This document shows, piece by piece, positions 7,671-16,393 of a stretch of DNA of 64,000 nt (positions are counted from its first letter, which is position 1; every line of letters starts with the position of its first letter). The notes below the pieces were generated by a model. It did not search any database, was not told the DNA's origin, and saw only the letters and a program-made list of their open reading frames with translations. A program made the position numbers and the translations under genes. The stretch lies in NCBI RefSeq assembly GCF_003987255.1, contig NZ_PIQC01000010.1:62001-126000 (forward strand), in the 5' to 3' direction. Origin of the DNA: Idiomarina ramblicola (GTDB taxonomy: Bacteria; Pseudomonadota; Gammaproteobacteria; Enterobacterales; Alteromonadaceae).

Positions 7671-8453
7671 TTACTTCTCAATAAAGGCCTGCTCAATCAC
7701 GTAGTCACCCTGGCGACGTGATGTTGCTTTTGTGAAACCACGTTCATTCAATATGGCCATTAAGTCTTTCAGCATAGCGTCATTACCGCACAACATAAAG
7801 CGGTCATGCTCCGGATTAAGATCTGGCATACCAATGGTTTTGGTCAAAGTGCCCGACTCCAGCAAATCGGTAATACGCTGTTGGTGAGCCTCGTCACGGA
7901 AGGGCTCCCGGGTCACTGTCGGATAGTAGATCAGTTTTTCGCGAACCCAGTCGCCAAAATACTCGTTGTTAGGCAAGTCTTCGCCAATTTCTTTCTGATA
8001 CGCGAGTTCAGACACCCAGCGCACACCATGAACCAGCACAACTTTATCGTACTGTTCATAAATATCCGGGTCTTTGATAACGCTCATAAAGGGCGCCAGT
8101 CCGGTACCTGTGCTCAGCAAATACAAGTTTTTGCCGGGTAGCAAGTGTCCGGGAACCAGAGTGCCGGTTGGGCGAGTGGACAGTACGACCTCATCACCCA
8201 CCTGAATGTGTTGCAGGCGAGAGGTCAGGGCGCCGTCAGGCACTTTAATGCTGAAAAACTCCAGTTCTTCTTCGTGGTTTGCACTGGCAATACTGTAGGC
8301 TCTGAGCAAAGGCTTCTCTTCCAGCTGCAGTCCCATCATCACAAACTGGCCGTTCTCAAAGGTAAAACTTGGCTGACGGGTGGTTCTGAAGCTGAACAAG
8401 GTATCGTTCCAGTGGCGTACCTGAGTCACTTTTTCCGCAATGATACTTCTCAT
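7671..8453 (-). CDS. fpr: Ferredoxin/flavodoxin-NADP+ reductase
   Basis: A 260-residue flavoprotein. RAYSIAS (about 50-56) is the FAD-binding RxYS motif. GTGLAPFMSV is the NADP pyrophosphate loop, and the protein ends VIEQAFIEK, an aromatic-containing tail close to that of bacterial subclass I Fpr. It passes electrons between NADPH and ferredoxin or flavodoxin, supporting Fe-S assembly, oxidative stress defence and iron release from siderophores. A Shine-Dalgarno GAGGAAAA precedes the ATG. The divergent spacer to the PepSY-DUF2271 gene holds a strong Fur-like box, which suggests iron-controlled expression. It heads a minus-strand run with patatin, UDG and the PepSY pair. Confidence 0.92.
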   Translation of the reverse strand: MRSIIAEKVTQVRHWNDTLFSFRTTRQPSFTFENGQFVMMGLQLEEKPLLRAYSIASANHEEELEFFSIKVPDGALTSRLQHIQVGDEVVLSTRPTGTLVPGHLLPGKNLYLLSTGTGLAPFMSVIKDPDIYEQYDKVVLVHGVRWVSELAYQKEIGEDLPNNEYFGDWVREKLIYYPTVTREPFRDEAHQQRITDLLESGTLTKTIGMPDLNPEHDRFMLCGNDAMLKDLMAILNERGFTKATSRRQGDYVIEQAFIEK

Positions 8454-8510
8454 AACTTTTCCTCATTGGCGATTTTGTGCGCATCATAACATAAAGACAT
8501 TAAATCTAAA

Positions 8511-8525
8511 TGAGAATTTTTATCA
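8511..8525. promoter_or_regulatory. Fur box
   Basis: TGAGAATTTTTATCA matches the 7-1-7 Fur consensus TGATAATnATTATCA at 12 of 14 positions. It lies between divergent fpr and the PepSY-DUF2271 gene, so it could repress both when iron is plentiful. Confidence 0.7.
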
Positions 8526-8539
8526 TTAAGTATTGCAAA

Positions 8540-8554
8540 TGAGAATGGTTTTTA
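8540..8554. promoter_or_regulatory. Second, weaker Fur-like box
   Basis: TGAGAATGGTTTTTA begins 29 bases after the start of the first box and keeps the TGAGAAT half-site with a poorer right half. Tandem boxes are common at Fur promoters. It is nearer the plus-strand gene, whose ATG is about 40 bases on. Confidence 0.4.
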
Positions 8555-8596
8555 TATAAGATACATTCACTGATGTTTGTAAAGGATTAAGAAGTC

Positions 8597-9664
8597 ATGG
8601 CTCGACGCTCAAGTGGCCGCAGAGGATGGTCATTAAAAGACTGGCATTGGATAAGTTCTGCCGTCTGCCTTATTGGCATGCTGTTGTTTTCCATTACCGG
8701 CATAACTTTGAATCATGCCGGTTGGATAGAGTCTGCGCCCAGCGTCGAACGCCATGAAAGTTCTCTCCCACAAACGGAATTGGCCCGGTTGGTGAATGCG
8801 TCAGGGAATGACGCTCTACCCGCCGTTTTTCACCGCTGGTACGAAGATAAGACGCAAAACAGCATCAGTTCAAATGCCGAAATCGAATGGAGTGACTACG
8901 AGTTGTACGTCGCTATGCCCCGACCTGGCGGGGACAGCTGGTTCAGCGTCGATTTATCCAGCGGTGCTTTTTATTCTGAAACCACCGATCGCGGCTGGAT
9001 TGCCTACTTCAATGATCTCCACAAAGCGCGTAATACCGGTTTTTTCTGGAGCCTGTTCATTGATGTCTTTGCCATTGCCAGCATTCTATTTACTGTTACG
9101 GGGTTATTACTTTTGAAAAAATACAGCAAAGGGCGCAAGTCCACCTGGCCACTGGTTCTGGCCGGATTCATCATTCCGTTATTCGCCATTATGGGTTCAG
9201 CGCATGCGGCTGAAAATGAACTGACAGTAGAAATTCCTCGCTTATCGGTTGCCGAATACCATGCACCTTATCTGGCGGTATGGCTAGCCAACGAGCGTCA
9301 CCAGCGCGTTACTGACATTGCTGTCTGGTATGACGTGAACTTGAAAGACAACGAAGGCGAAAAATGGCTGAAAGACATGCGCCAATGGTGGCGACGCAGC
9401 GGTCGCATGGCTGACATGCCCATTGATGGTGTATCGGGCGCAACGCGTCGTCCCGGCACTAACCGTGTGGATTTAACGCCTTTAGTAACTCAATTACCGG
9501 AGCTCGAAGCCGGTCAATATTATTTGTACGTCGAAGCTGCTCGTGAACTTGGTGGCCGTGAAATGTTGCGACTGCCATTGTCTTTGCCGATTAAAAACCC
9601 AATATCCATCTCAGACACTGGCGAGCATGAGCTTGGTCGAGTGTCATTAAAACTGGAGCCTTAA
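8597..9664 (+). CDS. PepSY-TM protein fused to DUF2271 domain
   Basis: A 355-residue protein in two parts. Residues 1-175 are PepSY-TM-like: a helix at about 17-37, a periplasmic segment with WFSVDLSSGAFYSE, and a helix at about 153-173. A third hydrophobic segment at about 185-203 ends in SAHAAE, which looks like a signal-peptidase cut site. It is followed by a DUF2271 domain (about 205-350; YLAVWLANERHQRVTDIAVWYD, MPIDGVSGATRRPG, YYLYVEAARELGGRE). DUF2271 proteins are normally separate secreted proteins beside PepSY and DUF4198 genes in iron-uptake loci. Preceded by Fur-like boxes and a good ribosome site (TAAAGGA). The DUF4198 gene starts two bases after its stop. Confidence 0.85.
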   Translation: MARRSSGRRGWSLKDWHWISSAVCLIGMLLFSITGITLNHAGWIESAPSVERHESSLPQTELARLVNASGNDALPAVFHRWYEDKTQNSISSNAEIEWSDYELYVAMPRPGGDSWFSVDLSSGAFYSETTDRGWIAYFNDLHKARNTGFFWSLFIDVFAIASILFTVTGLLLLKKYSKGRKSTWPLVLAGFIIPLFAIMGSAHAAENELTVEIPRLSVAEYHAPYLAVWLANERHQRVTDIAVWYDVNLKDNEGEKWLKDMRQWWRRSGRMADMPIDGVSGATRRPGTNRVDLTPLVTQLPELEAGQYYLYVEAARELGGREMLRLPLSLPIKNPISISDTGEHELGRVSLKLEP

Positions 9665-9666
9665 CC

Positions 9667-10497
9667 ATGAAATTATCTTCTGTACTCACCACCAGCCTGG
9701 CTGTTCTGACCTTGTTTGCCAGCACCAGCAGTGAAGCTCACCGTGTCTGGATTAAGCCCAGCGCGACCATTGTCTCCGGCGACTCGGAGTGGGTGACCTT
9801 TGATGCCGCTATTGCTAATGGCATTTTTTATCCCGACCATTACCCTCTTGGTCTGGATCGCGTTGAAGCCATGGCACCCGACGGCTCAGCTATCACTCTG
9901 GAAAACGGCCATAAAGGTAAGTACCGCTCAGTATTCGATATTGAACTGGAAAAAGAAGGCACTTACACCATTTACTCAGCCAGCTCAGGCCTATCAGCAC
10001 GTTGGGTAGACGCCGAAGGTGAACGCCAATATTGGCCACCACGCGGTTCACAAAAAACCAATGAAGATTTCTACAAGGAAGTACCTCAGGACGCAAAAGA
10101 TCTGGAAGTGAGTGAGCGTTCACATCGTGTAGAAACATTTGTGACCTCTGGCGCACCAACCTATGACACGCTGGGCCCAACCGGCAAAGGCCTGGAGCTT
10201 GCTCCTGTCACTCATCCAAATGACTTATACACCGGTGAAAACATTACCTTTAAGTTCAACATAGATGGCAAAGCGGCTGCTGGTACTGAAATTGTCCTGG
10301 TAAAGGACGGCGAGCGCTATCGTGACCAGTCACAACCAACCAAGCTAGAAACTGACGAGAAAGGCGAAGTGACCTTCACGTTAGATAAGCCCGGTATGTA
10401 CTGGTTAGAAGCTGAGTATGCGGATGACAATGGGAAAGCCCCGGCCAGTAAACGCCAGGGCTCTTATGTTGCCGTGCTAGAAGTATTGCCGATGTAA
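9667..10497 (+). CDS. DUF4198 periplasmic protein
   Basis: A 276-residue secreted protein with a signal peptide ending SSEAHRVW at about residues 20-26; the AHRVWIKP motif just after the cut site is a hallmark of DUF4198. The body is beta-rich. GMYWLEAEY and a late FTLDKPG segment resemble the end of transthyretin-like folds. DUF4198 proteins lie beside TonB receptors and metal transporters and are thought to bind or present metals or siderophores in the periplasm; the activity is not established. It is co-transcribed with the PepSY-DUF2271 gene, two bases apart, under the Fur-like boxes, and its end abuts the convergent streptogramin-lyase-like gene. Confidence 0.85.
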   Translation: MKLSSVLTTSLAVLTLFASTSSEAHRVWIKPSATIVSGDSEWVTFDAAIANGIFYPDHYPLGLDRVEAMAPDGSAITLENGHKGKYRSVFDIELEKEGTYTIYSASSGLSARWVDAEGERQYWPPRGSQKTNEDFYKEVPQDAKDLEVSERSHRVETFVTSGAPTYDTLGPTGKGLELAPVTHPNDLYTGENITFKFNIDGKAAAGTEIVLVKDGERYRDQSQPTKLETDEKGEVTFTLDKPGMYWLEAEYADDNGKAPASKRQGSYVAVLEVLPM

Positions 10498-11523
10498 TTA
10501 ATCGGCTGTCACAGCGGGTGGTTCCTCTAAGCGAACCACTCCCAGCGTATTCGCGTCGGTACCGAACCAAATGGAATCGGTACTTTCATCATAGAACATA
10601 TGACGAACGGTACCGCCGCCACTTTCCAGTTCAATTGGCTTTGAAAACTCATGGGTTTCTGTGTCAAAGCCTACCAGTCGGTTTGGCTGCACACCGGTTT
10701 CTACAAACCAGACATCGTTGCGCTTATCCACAGCCATACCATAAGGACGTGAGTTCTCTTCAGCCGGTGCGCGCCAATCGCTATTTTCACCACTAACCGG
10801 ATCATAACTGCCCACGTACCCCTTGTTGTAATCGACATACCAGATGGTGCCGTCGTCCGTCATACCCAGCCGACGAGGTCGGTTGTCTTTTCTATCCAGT
10901 TCTATTTCCTGCAGCTTGCCGTTTTCTACGGTCGCCAGTTTATTGGTACCAAAAAGCGTTGCCCAGGGTTTATCATTTTCGACAATTAAACCGTAAGGTC
11001 TGGCAGAGTCCGTGGGAACGTCCCACAGCATAATTTCACCATCGCCGATTTCCAGAAAACCAATTTGATTACCCCCTTGTACCGTAAACCAAATGTCGTC
11101 GTTGGAGGTAAAGTCCATGGTGTGGCTGTCACGAGTGCCGTCACCCGGTAGCTCAAATTTCTTGATGTCGCCCGTTTCAGGGTCAATTAACCCAATATGA
11201 TTCATAAGGTTACCGGCGTACCAGGCACCGCGGTCATCAACAATCACAGTGTGAGGGCCAGCGCCGTCGGGTAAATCGTAGCGTTTGAACTCTTCGGTTT
11301 CTGGGTTAAAGGTTGCGGCGTAATGACTGCCCTGGCCAACAAACCAGACTGTACCGTCATGAACCCATGGGTCGCGCGGACGGGAATCTTCCCACGGAAC
11401 CTGCCACTCCTGAATGTCGGCGTTCGCTAATCCGCTATTTTTGTGGTCATCACTGTTCGCCGGCGCACTGCTCATTCCCGCCAGGCCAATGATTACCGCA
11501 CTCGTTAAACTTAGATACTTCAT
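10498..11523 (-). CDS. Streptogramin B lyase-like (Vgb family) beta-propeller, secreted
   Basis: A 341-residue protein with an N-terminal signal peptide (cut near GLAGMSSAPA). It then has repeated blades each containing a short D-x-x-W-[FY] or DxxG-x-WY element (VHDGTVWFVG, VDDRGAWYAG, TSNDDIWFTV, TDDGTIWYVD, VDKRNDVWFVE, STDSIWFG), typical of the seven-bladed virginiamycin B lyase/NHL-like fold. Known Vgb enzymes are cytosolic and linearise streptogramin B; this one is exported, so a resistance role is doubtful and a scaffold or other lyase role is as likely. AGGAGG lies nine bases before the ATG. It abuts the end of the iron cluster tail-to-tail. Confidence 0.8.
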   Translation of the reverse strand: MKYLSLTSAVIIGLAGMSSAPANSDDHKNSGLANADIQEWQVPWEDSRPRDPWVHDGTVWFVGQGSHYAATFNPETEEFKRYDLPDGAGPHTVIVDDRGAWYAGNLMNHIGLIDPETGDIKKFELPGDGTRDSHTMDFTSNDDIWFTVQGGNQIGFLEIGDGEIMLWDVPTDSARPYGLIVENDKPWATLFGTNKLATVENGKLQEIELDRKDNRPRRLGMTDDGTIWYVDYNKGYVGSYDPVSGENSDWRAPAEENSRPYGMAVDKRNDVWFVETGVQPNRLVGFDTETHEFSKPIELESGGGTVRHMFYDESTDSIWFGTDANTLGVVRLEEPPAVTAD

Positions 11524-11628
11524 CGTTATGGCCTCCTGAAATAGGTTCGTATGTAAGTATAGACGCTATTGCGTCAAACCCAACACTGTGCAATCTTCAA
11601 CCTTTAAACATTAAACGGTACCTCTTAA

Positions 11629-13404
11629 ATGCTGGATCAATGGCTCATCGGAATCATATTAGTGGCTATGCTGGTGCTCTTCGTCATTGATAAATGGCGT
11701 TATGATCTGGTTGCCATGATGGCGCTACTGTCCGCAGCCATTCTGGGGTTAGTTCCGACCGCCGAAGTGTTCAGCGGTTTCGGTAACGCCGCCGTCATTA
11801 CCGTAGCGGCCGTATTAATTATAAGTCAGGCACTATGGCGCTCCGGCGTCGTTGATGCGCTGGCCTCAGCCATGAAAAACATTGGCGATAAGCACTGGGT
11901 GCAGATGATAGCCCTGACCTCGGTCACGACCGTCTGTTCCGCCTTTATTAGTAATACCGGTACCATGGCCATTATGATTCCGGTCGCGCTTCAGTTAGCC
12001 CGAAGCAGTGGCAATAACCCCTCCAAAATGCTCATGCCCATGGCGTTTGGTTCCTTACTGGGCGGTGCCATTACTATGGTGGGTACGCCGCCAAATATCA
12101 TTATTGCCGACATCCGTCGCGAGGCGATGGGTGAGTCCTTTGGCATTTTCGAATTTACCCCGGTTGGTCTCAGCATCGCCATAGCCGGCTTGCTGTTCAT
12201 GTGGCTGCTGAGTCATTGGCTGGTACCGGAAAAAGCCGGCAAGTCAAAGTCGGAATCTCTCTACGATGTTAGTAGCTATCTGACCGAGCTTTATGTCCCC
12301 GACGGGTCCAATTTTATTGGTGAAACCCTGTATGAGCTCGAAAACCGTAGTGAAGATGACTTTGTCATTGTCGCATTGCAACGAGGCGAAAAACGTTGGT
12401 CAGCGCCTGCACGTTATTTGCGCCTGCAATCCGAAGATGTACTGATTGTTGAAGCTAACGCAGAAACCATTCAGCAAGTTATAGACGGAACCGGACTGGA
12501 GCTGAATGCCGAAGAAGAAATTGACGAGCGTTTTCTGAAGTCAGACGACATTGCCGTCATTGAGGGAATTGTCGGACACGACTCACGCCTTATCGGCCGC
12601 TCTGCCGCCGATATCAAGCTACGAAGCCGCTACGGCATCAACGTGCTGGGCGTCGCCCGGGAAGGGCAAAAATTAGGAACGGCACTGGCCAACATCCGCT
12701 TTAAACCCGGCGATGTTTTATTACTGCAGGGAGACGCCGAAATTCTTAACGACGTGTTTCAGCGGTTTGGTTGCTTCCCACTGGCACAGCGCAGCTTGCG
12801 CATCGGTTCGCCCAAAAAGCTGATATTGCCATTGGGTATTTTTGCCGCGACTATTTTGTCGGCTGCGCTTGGTTTGATGTCGGTCCCCGTCGCCTTTTCG
12901 CTCGCCGCGGGCCTGATGGTTATTACCAATATTCTGCCATTACGCGAACTGTATGATGCCATTGACTGGCCTATCATCGTATTGTTGGGAGCGACCATCC
13001 CGCTTGGCTCGGCACTCGAGCGCAGCGGAGCTGCGGAAACCATTGCCAATGCTGTACTGTATGTCAGCGAAGGTTCGCCAGACTTTGTTGCGGTTGGTTT
13101 ATTGCTGCTGGTCACCATGCTGCTGTCTAACATTGTGAATAATGCGGCTGCAGCGGTGCTTATGGCGCCTATTGGTATTAGCATGGCAAACAGCTTTGGT
13201 GCCAGTATGGATCCGTTTTTAATGGCGGTTGCTATTGGCGCGGCGGTGCCCTTTTTAACGCCAATAGGTCACCAGTCAAATATTCTGGTTATGGGTCCGG
13301 GCGGTTATAATTTCAGCGACTATTGGCGTCTGGGTCTGCCGTTGTCCGTCCTCGTATCGGCAGTTGCGCTGGTCATGATATTACTTGTGTGGCCGCTTTA
13401 TTAA
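11629..13404 (+). CDS. SLC13/DASS-family transporter with two RCK_C domains
   Basis: A 591-residue inner-membrane protein. N-terminal helices contain SNTGT (about 108-112) and GTPPN (152-156); the C-terminal half has NNAAAAVLM and TPIGHQSN, the paired sodium- and substrate-binding hairpins of divalent anion:Na+ symporters. Between them, residues about 210-380 are soluble and hold two TrkA-C (RCK_C) domains (FIGETLYELENR; RLIGRSAADIKLRSRYGINVLGV). This layout marks the COG0471 group often annotated as sulfate, citrate or generic anion permeases. Substrate cannot be read. The start has a weak ribosome site. The gene ends with a four-base overlap with the convergent COG3146 gene. Confidence 0.9.
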   Translation: MLDQWLIGIILVAMLVLFVIDKWRYDLVAMMALLSAAILGLVPTAEVFSGFGNAAVITVAAVLIISQALWRSGVVDALASAMKNIGDKHWVQMIALTSVTTVCSAFISNTGTMAIMIPVALQLARSSGNNPSKMLMPMAFGSLLGGAITMVGTPPNIIIADIRREAMGESFGIFEFTPVGLSIAIAGLLFMWLLSHWLVPEKAGKSKSESLYDVSSYLTELYVPDGSNFIGETLYELENRSEDDFVIVALQRGEKRWSAPARYLRLQSEDVLIVEANAETIQQVIDGTGLELNAEEEIDERFLKSDDIAVIEGIVGHDSRLIGRSAADIKLRSRYGINVLGVAREGQKLGTALANIRFKPGDVLLLQGDAEILNDVFQRFGCFPLAQRSLRIGSPKKLILPLGIFAATILSAALGLMSVPVAFSLAAGLMVITNILPLRELYDAIDWPIIVLLGATIPLGSALERSGAAETIANAVLYVSEGSPDFVAVGLLLLVTMLLSNIVNNAAAAVLMAPIGISMANSFGASMDPFLMAVAIGAAVPFLTPIGHQSNILVMGPGGYNFSDYWRLGLPLSVLVSAVALVMILLVWPLY

Positions 13405-14534
13405 CCGCGATCTTTATAAGGCAGGTAGGTTTGCAGTGTCTTCAGGTGTTCGCGTAACGCCCGGCTTTCATCCTGACAATACTGCTCAATAGCGTCGTTA
13501 AGAGCCGACGGAGCAAACCGATAAAACCCTTCGCGCAACACCGGTTCAAAACCGCGATGCAGTTTGTGCTCACCCTGCGCACCAGCATCAAAATAAATTA
13601 GCCCCTGGTTTATGCAGTATTCAATTCCCTGGTAATAGCAGGCTTCAAAATGCAGAAACTCGAGCTCTTCCTGACAACCCCAGTAACGCCCGTAAAGTGT
13701 GTCGTCACTTTTAAAGCACAATGAAGCCGCCAGCATTTCGTCATTTCTGTAAGCCGCGAAAACCACCATGTGGTCAGCCAAATGTTCACCCCAAAGTCTG
13801 AACGTGGCCGGGGTTAAGTAGCCACCGTGACCCGAGCGTTTTAAGTAGGTGCGTTGGTAAAACAAAATAAACTGATGCCAAAACTCCGCAGTAAGCTCAC
13901 GACCCTGTAAAGTTCGCATCTCCACATTTTGCTCTGACACCTTTTGCCGCTCTTTACGTATCGACTTGCGTTTGCGCGATACCAGAGCCGCGAGAAAGTC
14001 ATTGAAGCAGCCGTAGTTGCGGTTCTGCCAGAGGAACTGGATATCAAAGCGTTGCCACCAGCCCTCATCGGTTAAAGCCTGGCTTACATCAGGTTCAACG
14101 TACAAGCTCTGCAGGTTGCTGACATCATGGGCTTGTAGCAGCGCTGACTCAATAACCGGCAGAACATCGCTAAGGTTGGTGCCCTCGGCAGTAGCCAAAC
14201 GAGGACCCTGGCACGGGGTAAAAGGAATTGCGTTAACCAGCTTGGGATAGTACCGAAAACCATAGCGCTCAAAGGCTTCAGCAAAGGCCCAGTCGAACAG
14301 GTACTCGCCGTAGGAGTGGGTCTTTTTAAACCACGGCATAATCGCAACTATTGTATCGTTGTCGTCATGTACCGCGACATACTGAGGCAGCCAGCCTCGC
14401 TGAGGCCCAAGACTACCGCCCTGTTCAAGCGCCAGAAAAAAGTCGTAACAAGTAAACGGGTAGTCACTCTTAAATAGCCGAAGCCAGTCTGCCTTGGGTA
14501 TTGTGGTTATTGTGGAGTGAACAATAGCGCGCAT
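13401..14534 (-). CDS. GNAT-like protein, COG3146 (DUF482) family
   Basis: A 377-residue soluble protein. The pattern is that of COG3146, a family with a GNAT fold related to the FemAB aminoacyltransferases: PFTCYDFFLALEQGGS near the N terminus, YGEYLFDWAFAEAFERYG, CQGPRL, RKRKSIRKERQKV in the middle, and HFEACYYQGIEYCINQGLIYFDAGAQGEHKLHRGF near residue 330. The family is sometimes labelled peptidoglycan biosynthesis/recognition, but no substrate is proven. It follows rlmA on the same strand with only three bases between them and probably shares the ctlX-rlmA transcript. Nothing broken is seen. Confidence 0.87.
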   Translation of the reverse strand: MRAIVHSTITTIPKADWLRLFKSDYPFTCYDFFLALEQGGSLGPQRGWLPQYVAVHDDNDTIVAIMPWFKKTHSYGEYLFDWAFAEAFERYGFRYYPKLVNAIPFTPCQGPRLATAEGTNLSDVLPVIESALLQAHDVSNLQSLYVEPDVSQALTDEGWWQRFDIQFLWQNRNYGCFNDFLAALVSRKRKSIRKERQKVSEQNVEMRTLQGRELTAEFWHQFILFYQRTYLKRSGHGGYLTPATFRLWGEHLADHMVVFAAYRNDEMLAASLCFKSDDTLYGRYWGCQEELEFLHFEACYYQGIEYCINQGLIYFDAGAQGEHKLHRGFEPVLREGFYRFAPSALNDAIEQYCQDESRALREHLKTLQTYLPYKDRG

Positions 14535-14537
14535 ACG

Positions 14538-15371
14538 TTAGGTGCTTAGCCCAAAAACCCGCACCCAAACATCGACTGTCAGCTTCAACGAACTGAGAGC
14601 TTCGGCACGCTCACGGCCTTCAGCGCTGGTCCGGTATAGGTGGGGCGTCATCGTAAGCAGATCTTTTATGGCCTGATTTGATGCCAAGGATACCGGGAAA
14701 GCCACTTTTTGTTCAGAAGCCAGTTCAAAATCAGGATCAGCTATCGGCAGCGTCTCATTTTTCGTTTTTATCTCAGAATAAATAATGGTTTTTAACTCTT
14801 TCAGGTGGTCAGCGGCAGGGTCCATCATAATCAGCCGCCCACCGGGTTTTAAAACCCGTTTAAACTCATCCGCTACCGGAAAGCCGAACACGCACAGAAT
14901 AGTGTCAACACTGTTATCAGCGAGCGGAATAGAGCTATTAGAGGCCACCATCCAACTCAAGCGCTTATCGCGCTTTGCCGCGGCCTGTACTGCCCACTTT
15001 GAGATATCCAGACCTGCTACGCTTAAATCAGTGCCGTTCTGCTCAGCCTGCTCAATTATGCAACGCAAATAATAACCTTCGCCACACCCCGCATCGAGCA
15101 ACGCCTGGTCACCTTCCGCCAACACCGTATTGGCCAAAGCCTGTGCCAACGGTTGGTAATACCCCTGCTCAAGATATTCCCGGCGCGCCTGCACCATGGC
15201 TTTGCTGTCACCTGGGTCTTTCGAGCGCTTATTCTGTACCGGCAATAAGTTCACGTACCCCTGCTTTGCGACATCGTAGCTGTGGTTATTATCACAGCGC
15301 CAGCTGCGCTCGTTTAAGTGCAGCGGCTTGCCATCAAGCGGGCAGATAAAATCGGTTAACGGCTTAATCAT
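14538..15371 (-). CDS. rlmA: 23S rRNA (guanine-745-N1)-methyltransferase
   Basis: A 277-residue SAM-dependent methyltransferase closely following the RlmA pattern: an N-terminal zinc-binding module, then AKQGYVNLLPVQNKRSKDPGDS and a class I methyltransferase core (LLDAGCGEGYYL, FGFPVADEFKRVLKPGGRLI). It methylates G745 in helix 35 of 23S rRNA. The start at 15371 is chosen because that ATG overlaps the ctlX stop by eight bases and matches the homologous N terminus. The zinc module shows Cys10, Asp13, Cys26 and His30: the second ligand, cysteine in E. coli, is aspartate here. Confidence 0.93.
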   Translation of the reverse strand: MIKPLTDFICPLDGKPLHLNERSWRCDNNHSYDVAKQGYVNLLPVQNKRSKDPGDSKAMVQARREYLEQGYYQPLAQALANTVLAEGDQALLDAGCGEGYYLRCIIEQAEQNGTDLSVAGLDISKWAVQAAAKRDKRLSWMVASNSSIPLADNSVDTILCVFGFPVADEFKRVLKPGGRLIMMDPAADHLKELKTIIYSEIKTKNETLPIADPDFELASEQKVAFPVSLASNQAIKDLLTMTPHLYRTSAEGRERAEALSSLKLTVDVWVRVFGLST

Positions 15372-16272
15372 AAGATTTAAACACCTGCGCCAGCATGCAA
15401 CGAATAGAGCCACCGCCAAGTTCTATGGTCGGAGCCGCTATCGGTAGTAGCTCAACCCACTGTTGCAGTTGCCGGGTTTGTTCTATTGTCAGTGAACGGT
15501 AAGCTGTTTCGGAAATAGCGAGAATTTTACGGCCGTTAACGTCTAGTTCGAGTGTATTCCCTGCAAAGTTGCTTATCTGTTGCTCTGTTAACGGCACTAA
15601 GGCTTTACCCGAACCCTTCACCGAACGAACAAATTGCTGCTGTTGGTGGGCATCGCGTATCATATCCACGCAAGCCATCACAAAGTCACTGCCCACCGCC
15701 ATAAGCACATTGGTGTGATACACCGGCTTGCCATCACTGCCGGTGGCATCAAAAGCAATTGGCTGATACCCCAACTCTTCACACAACGGCGTCAACGCGT
15801 TCTCGTTCATGCGTTTTGAACGAGCAGCATAAGCCAGTTGGTTATCGTGATCGAAAACCACCGAACCCGTGCCTTCCAGGAAAATGTCGCTTTGCTCTAA
15901 CCAGCTAAGGTCGAGAGTTTTATCGTACCCATAAGTTGCTTTCAGAAACTCAACAATGTCTGAACGACGTTCCTTCCGGCGATTATTGCAATACATGGGG
16001 TACAACACCAGTTTCTCGGTGCGGTGCGTGCTAAACCAGTTATTCGGAAAGACGGAGTCGGGTGTTTCGGTTCCGGTATCTTCAAACAAATGGACTTTAA
16101 CCCCCTTACTCTGCAACTGCTCAACCGCCTTTGTGACTTCATCATAAGCAGCCTGAGCAACATTGACGCCTTGCTGCGCTATCGACTGAAAGGCATTATC
16201 TGCCATAGTTTCAGGGTTAGAAGCAAAGTGATGCGGGCGCACCATAACAACGGTATCAGACGACTGACTCAT
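15364..16272 (-). CDS. ctlX: Citrulline-utilisation amidinohydrolase, CtlX family
   Basis: A 302-residue protein of the amidinotransferase/pentein fold. It opens VVMVRPHHFASNPET, has FPNNWFSTH (substrate guanidino site), IFLEGTGSVVFD, YHTNVLMAVG with the catalytic histidine, and GGGSIRCM near the end with the nucleophilic Cys at about 293. This set marks COG4874, annotated as CtlX in citrulline use and related to dimethylarginine dimethylaminohydrolase and arginine deiminase. The exact substrate is not certain. First gene of a tight minus-strand run with rlmA and the COG3146 gene. Confidence 0.88.
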   Translation of the reverse strand: MSQSSDTVVMVRPHHFASNPETMADNAFQSIAQQGVNVAQAAYDEVTKAVEQLQSKGVKVHLFEDTGTETPDSVFPNNWFSTHRTEKLVLYPMYCNNRRKERRSDIVEFLKATYGYDKTLDLSWLEQSDIFLEGTGSVVFDHDNQLAYAARSKRMNENALTPLCEELGYQPIAFDATGSDGKPVYHTNVLMAVGSDFVMACVDMIRDAHQQQQFVRSVKGSGKALVPLTEQQISNFAGNTLELDVNGRKILAISETAYRSLTIEQTRQLQQWVELLPIAAPTIELGGGSIRCMLAQVFKSYD

Positions 16273-16345
16273 GAAATGAACTGGCGTTACAGGATTTGCG
16301 CGCAGTTATAGCAAGTTGGAAAGATCTTAGCAACGTGCAAAAGAA

Positions 16346-16373
16346 AAGGGCAGTGCGTTAACACTGCCCTTTC
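16346..16373. terminator. Rho-independent terminator after the TonB receptor
   Basis: GGGCAGTG (16348-16355), a six-base loop and CACTGCCC (16362-16369) form a perfect 8-bp stem, flanked by AAAA on the left and TTT on the right. Read leftward it gives a T tract for the receptor transcript. Confidence 0.8.
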
Positions 16374-16393
16374 TGACTCGTTTCTATACAGTT

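Noticed and set aside
12759-13184. 141-residue open frame antisense to the SLC13 gene
   Set aside because: The SLC13 gene has full motifs here and the antisense frame is a composition shadow.
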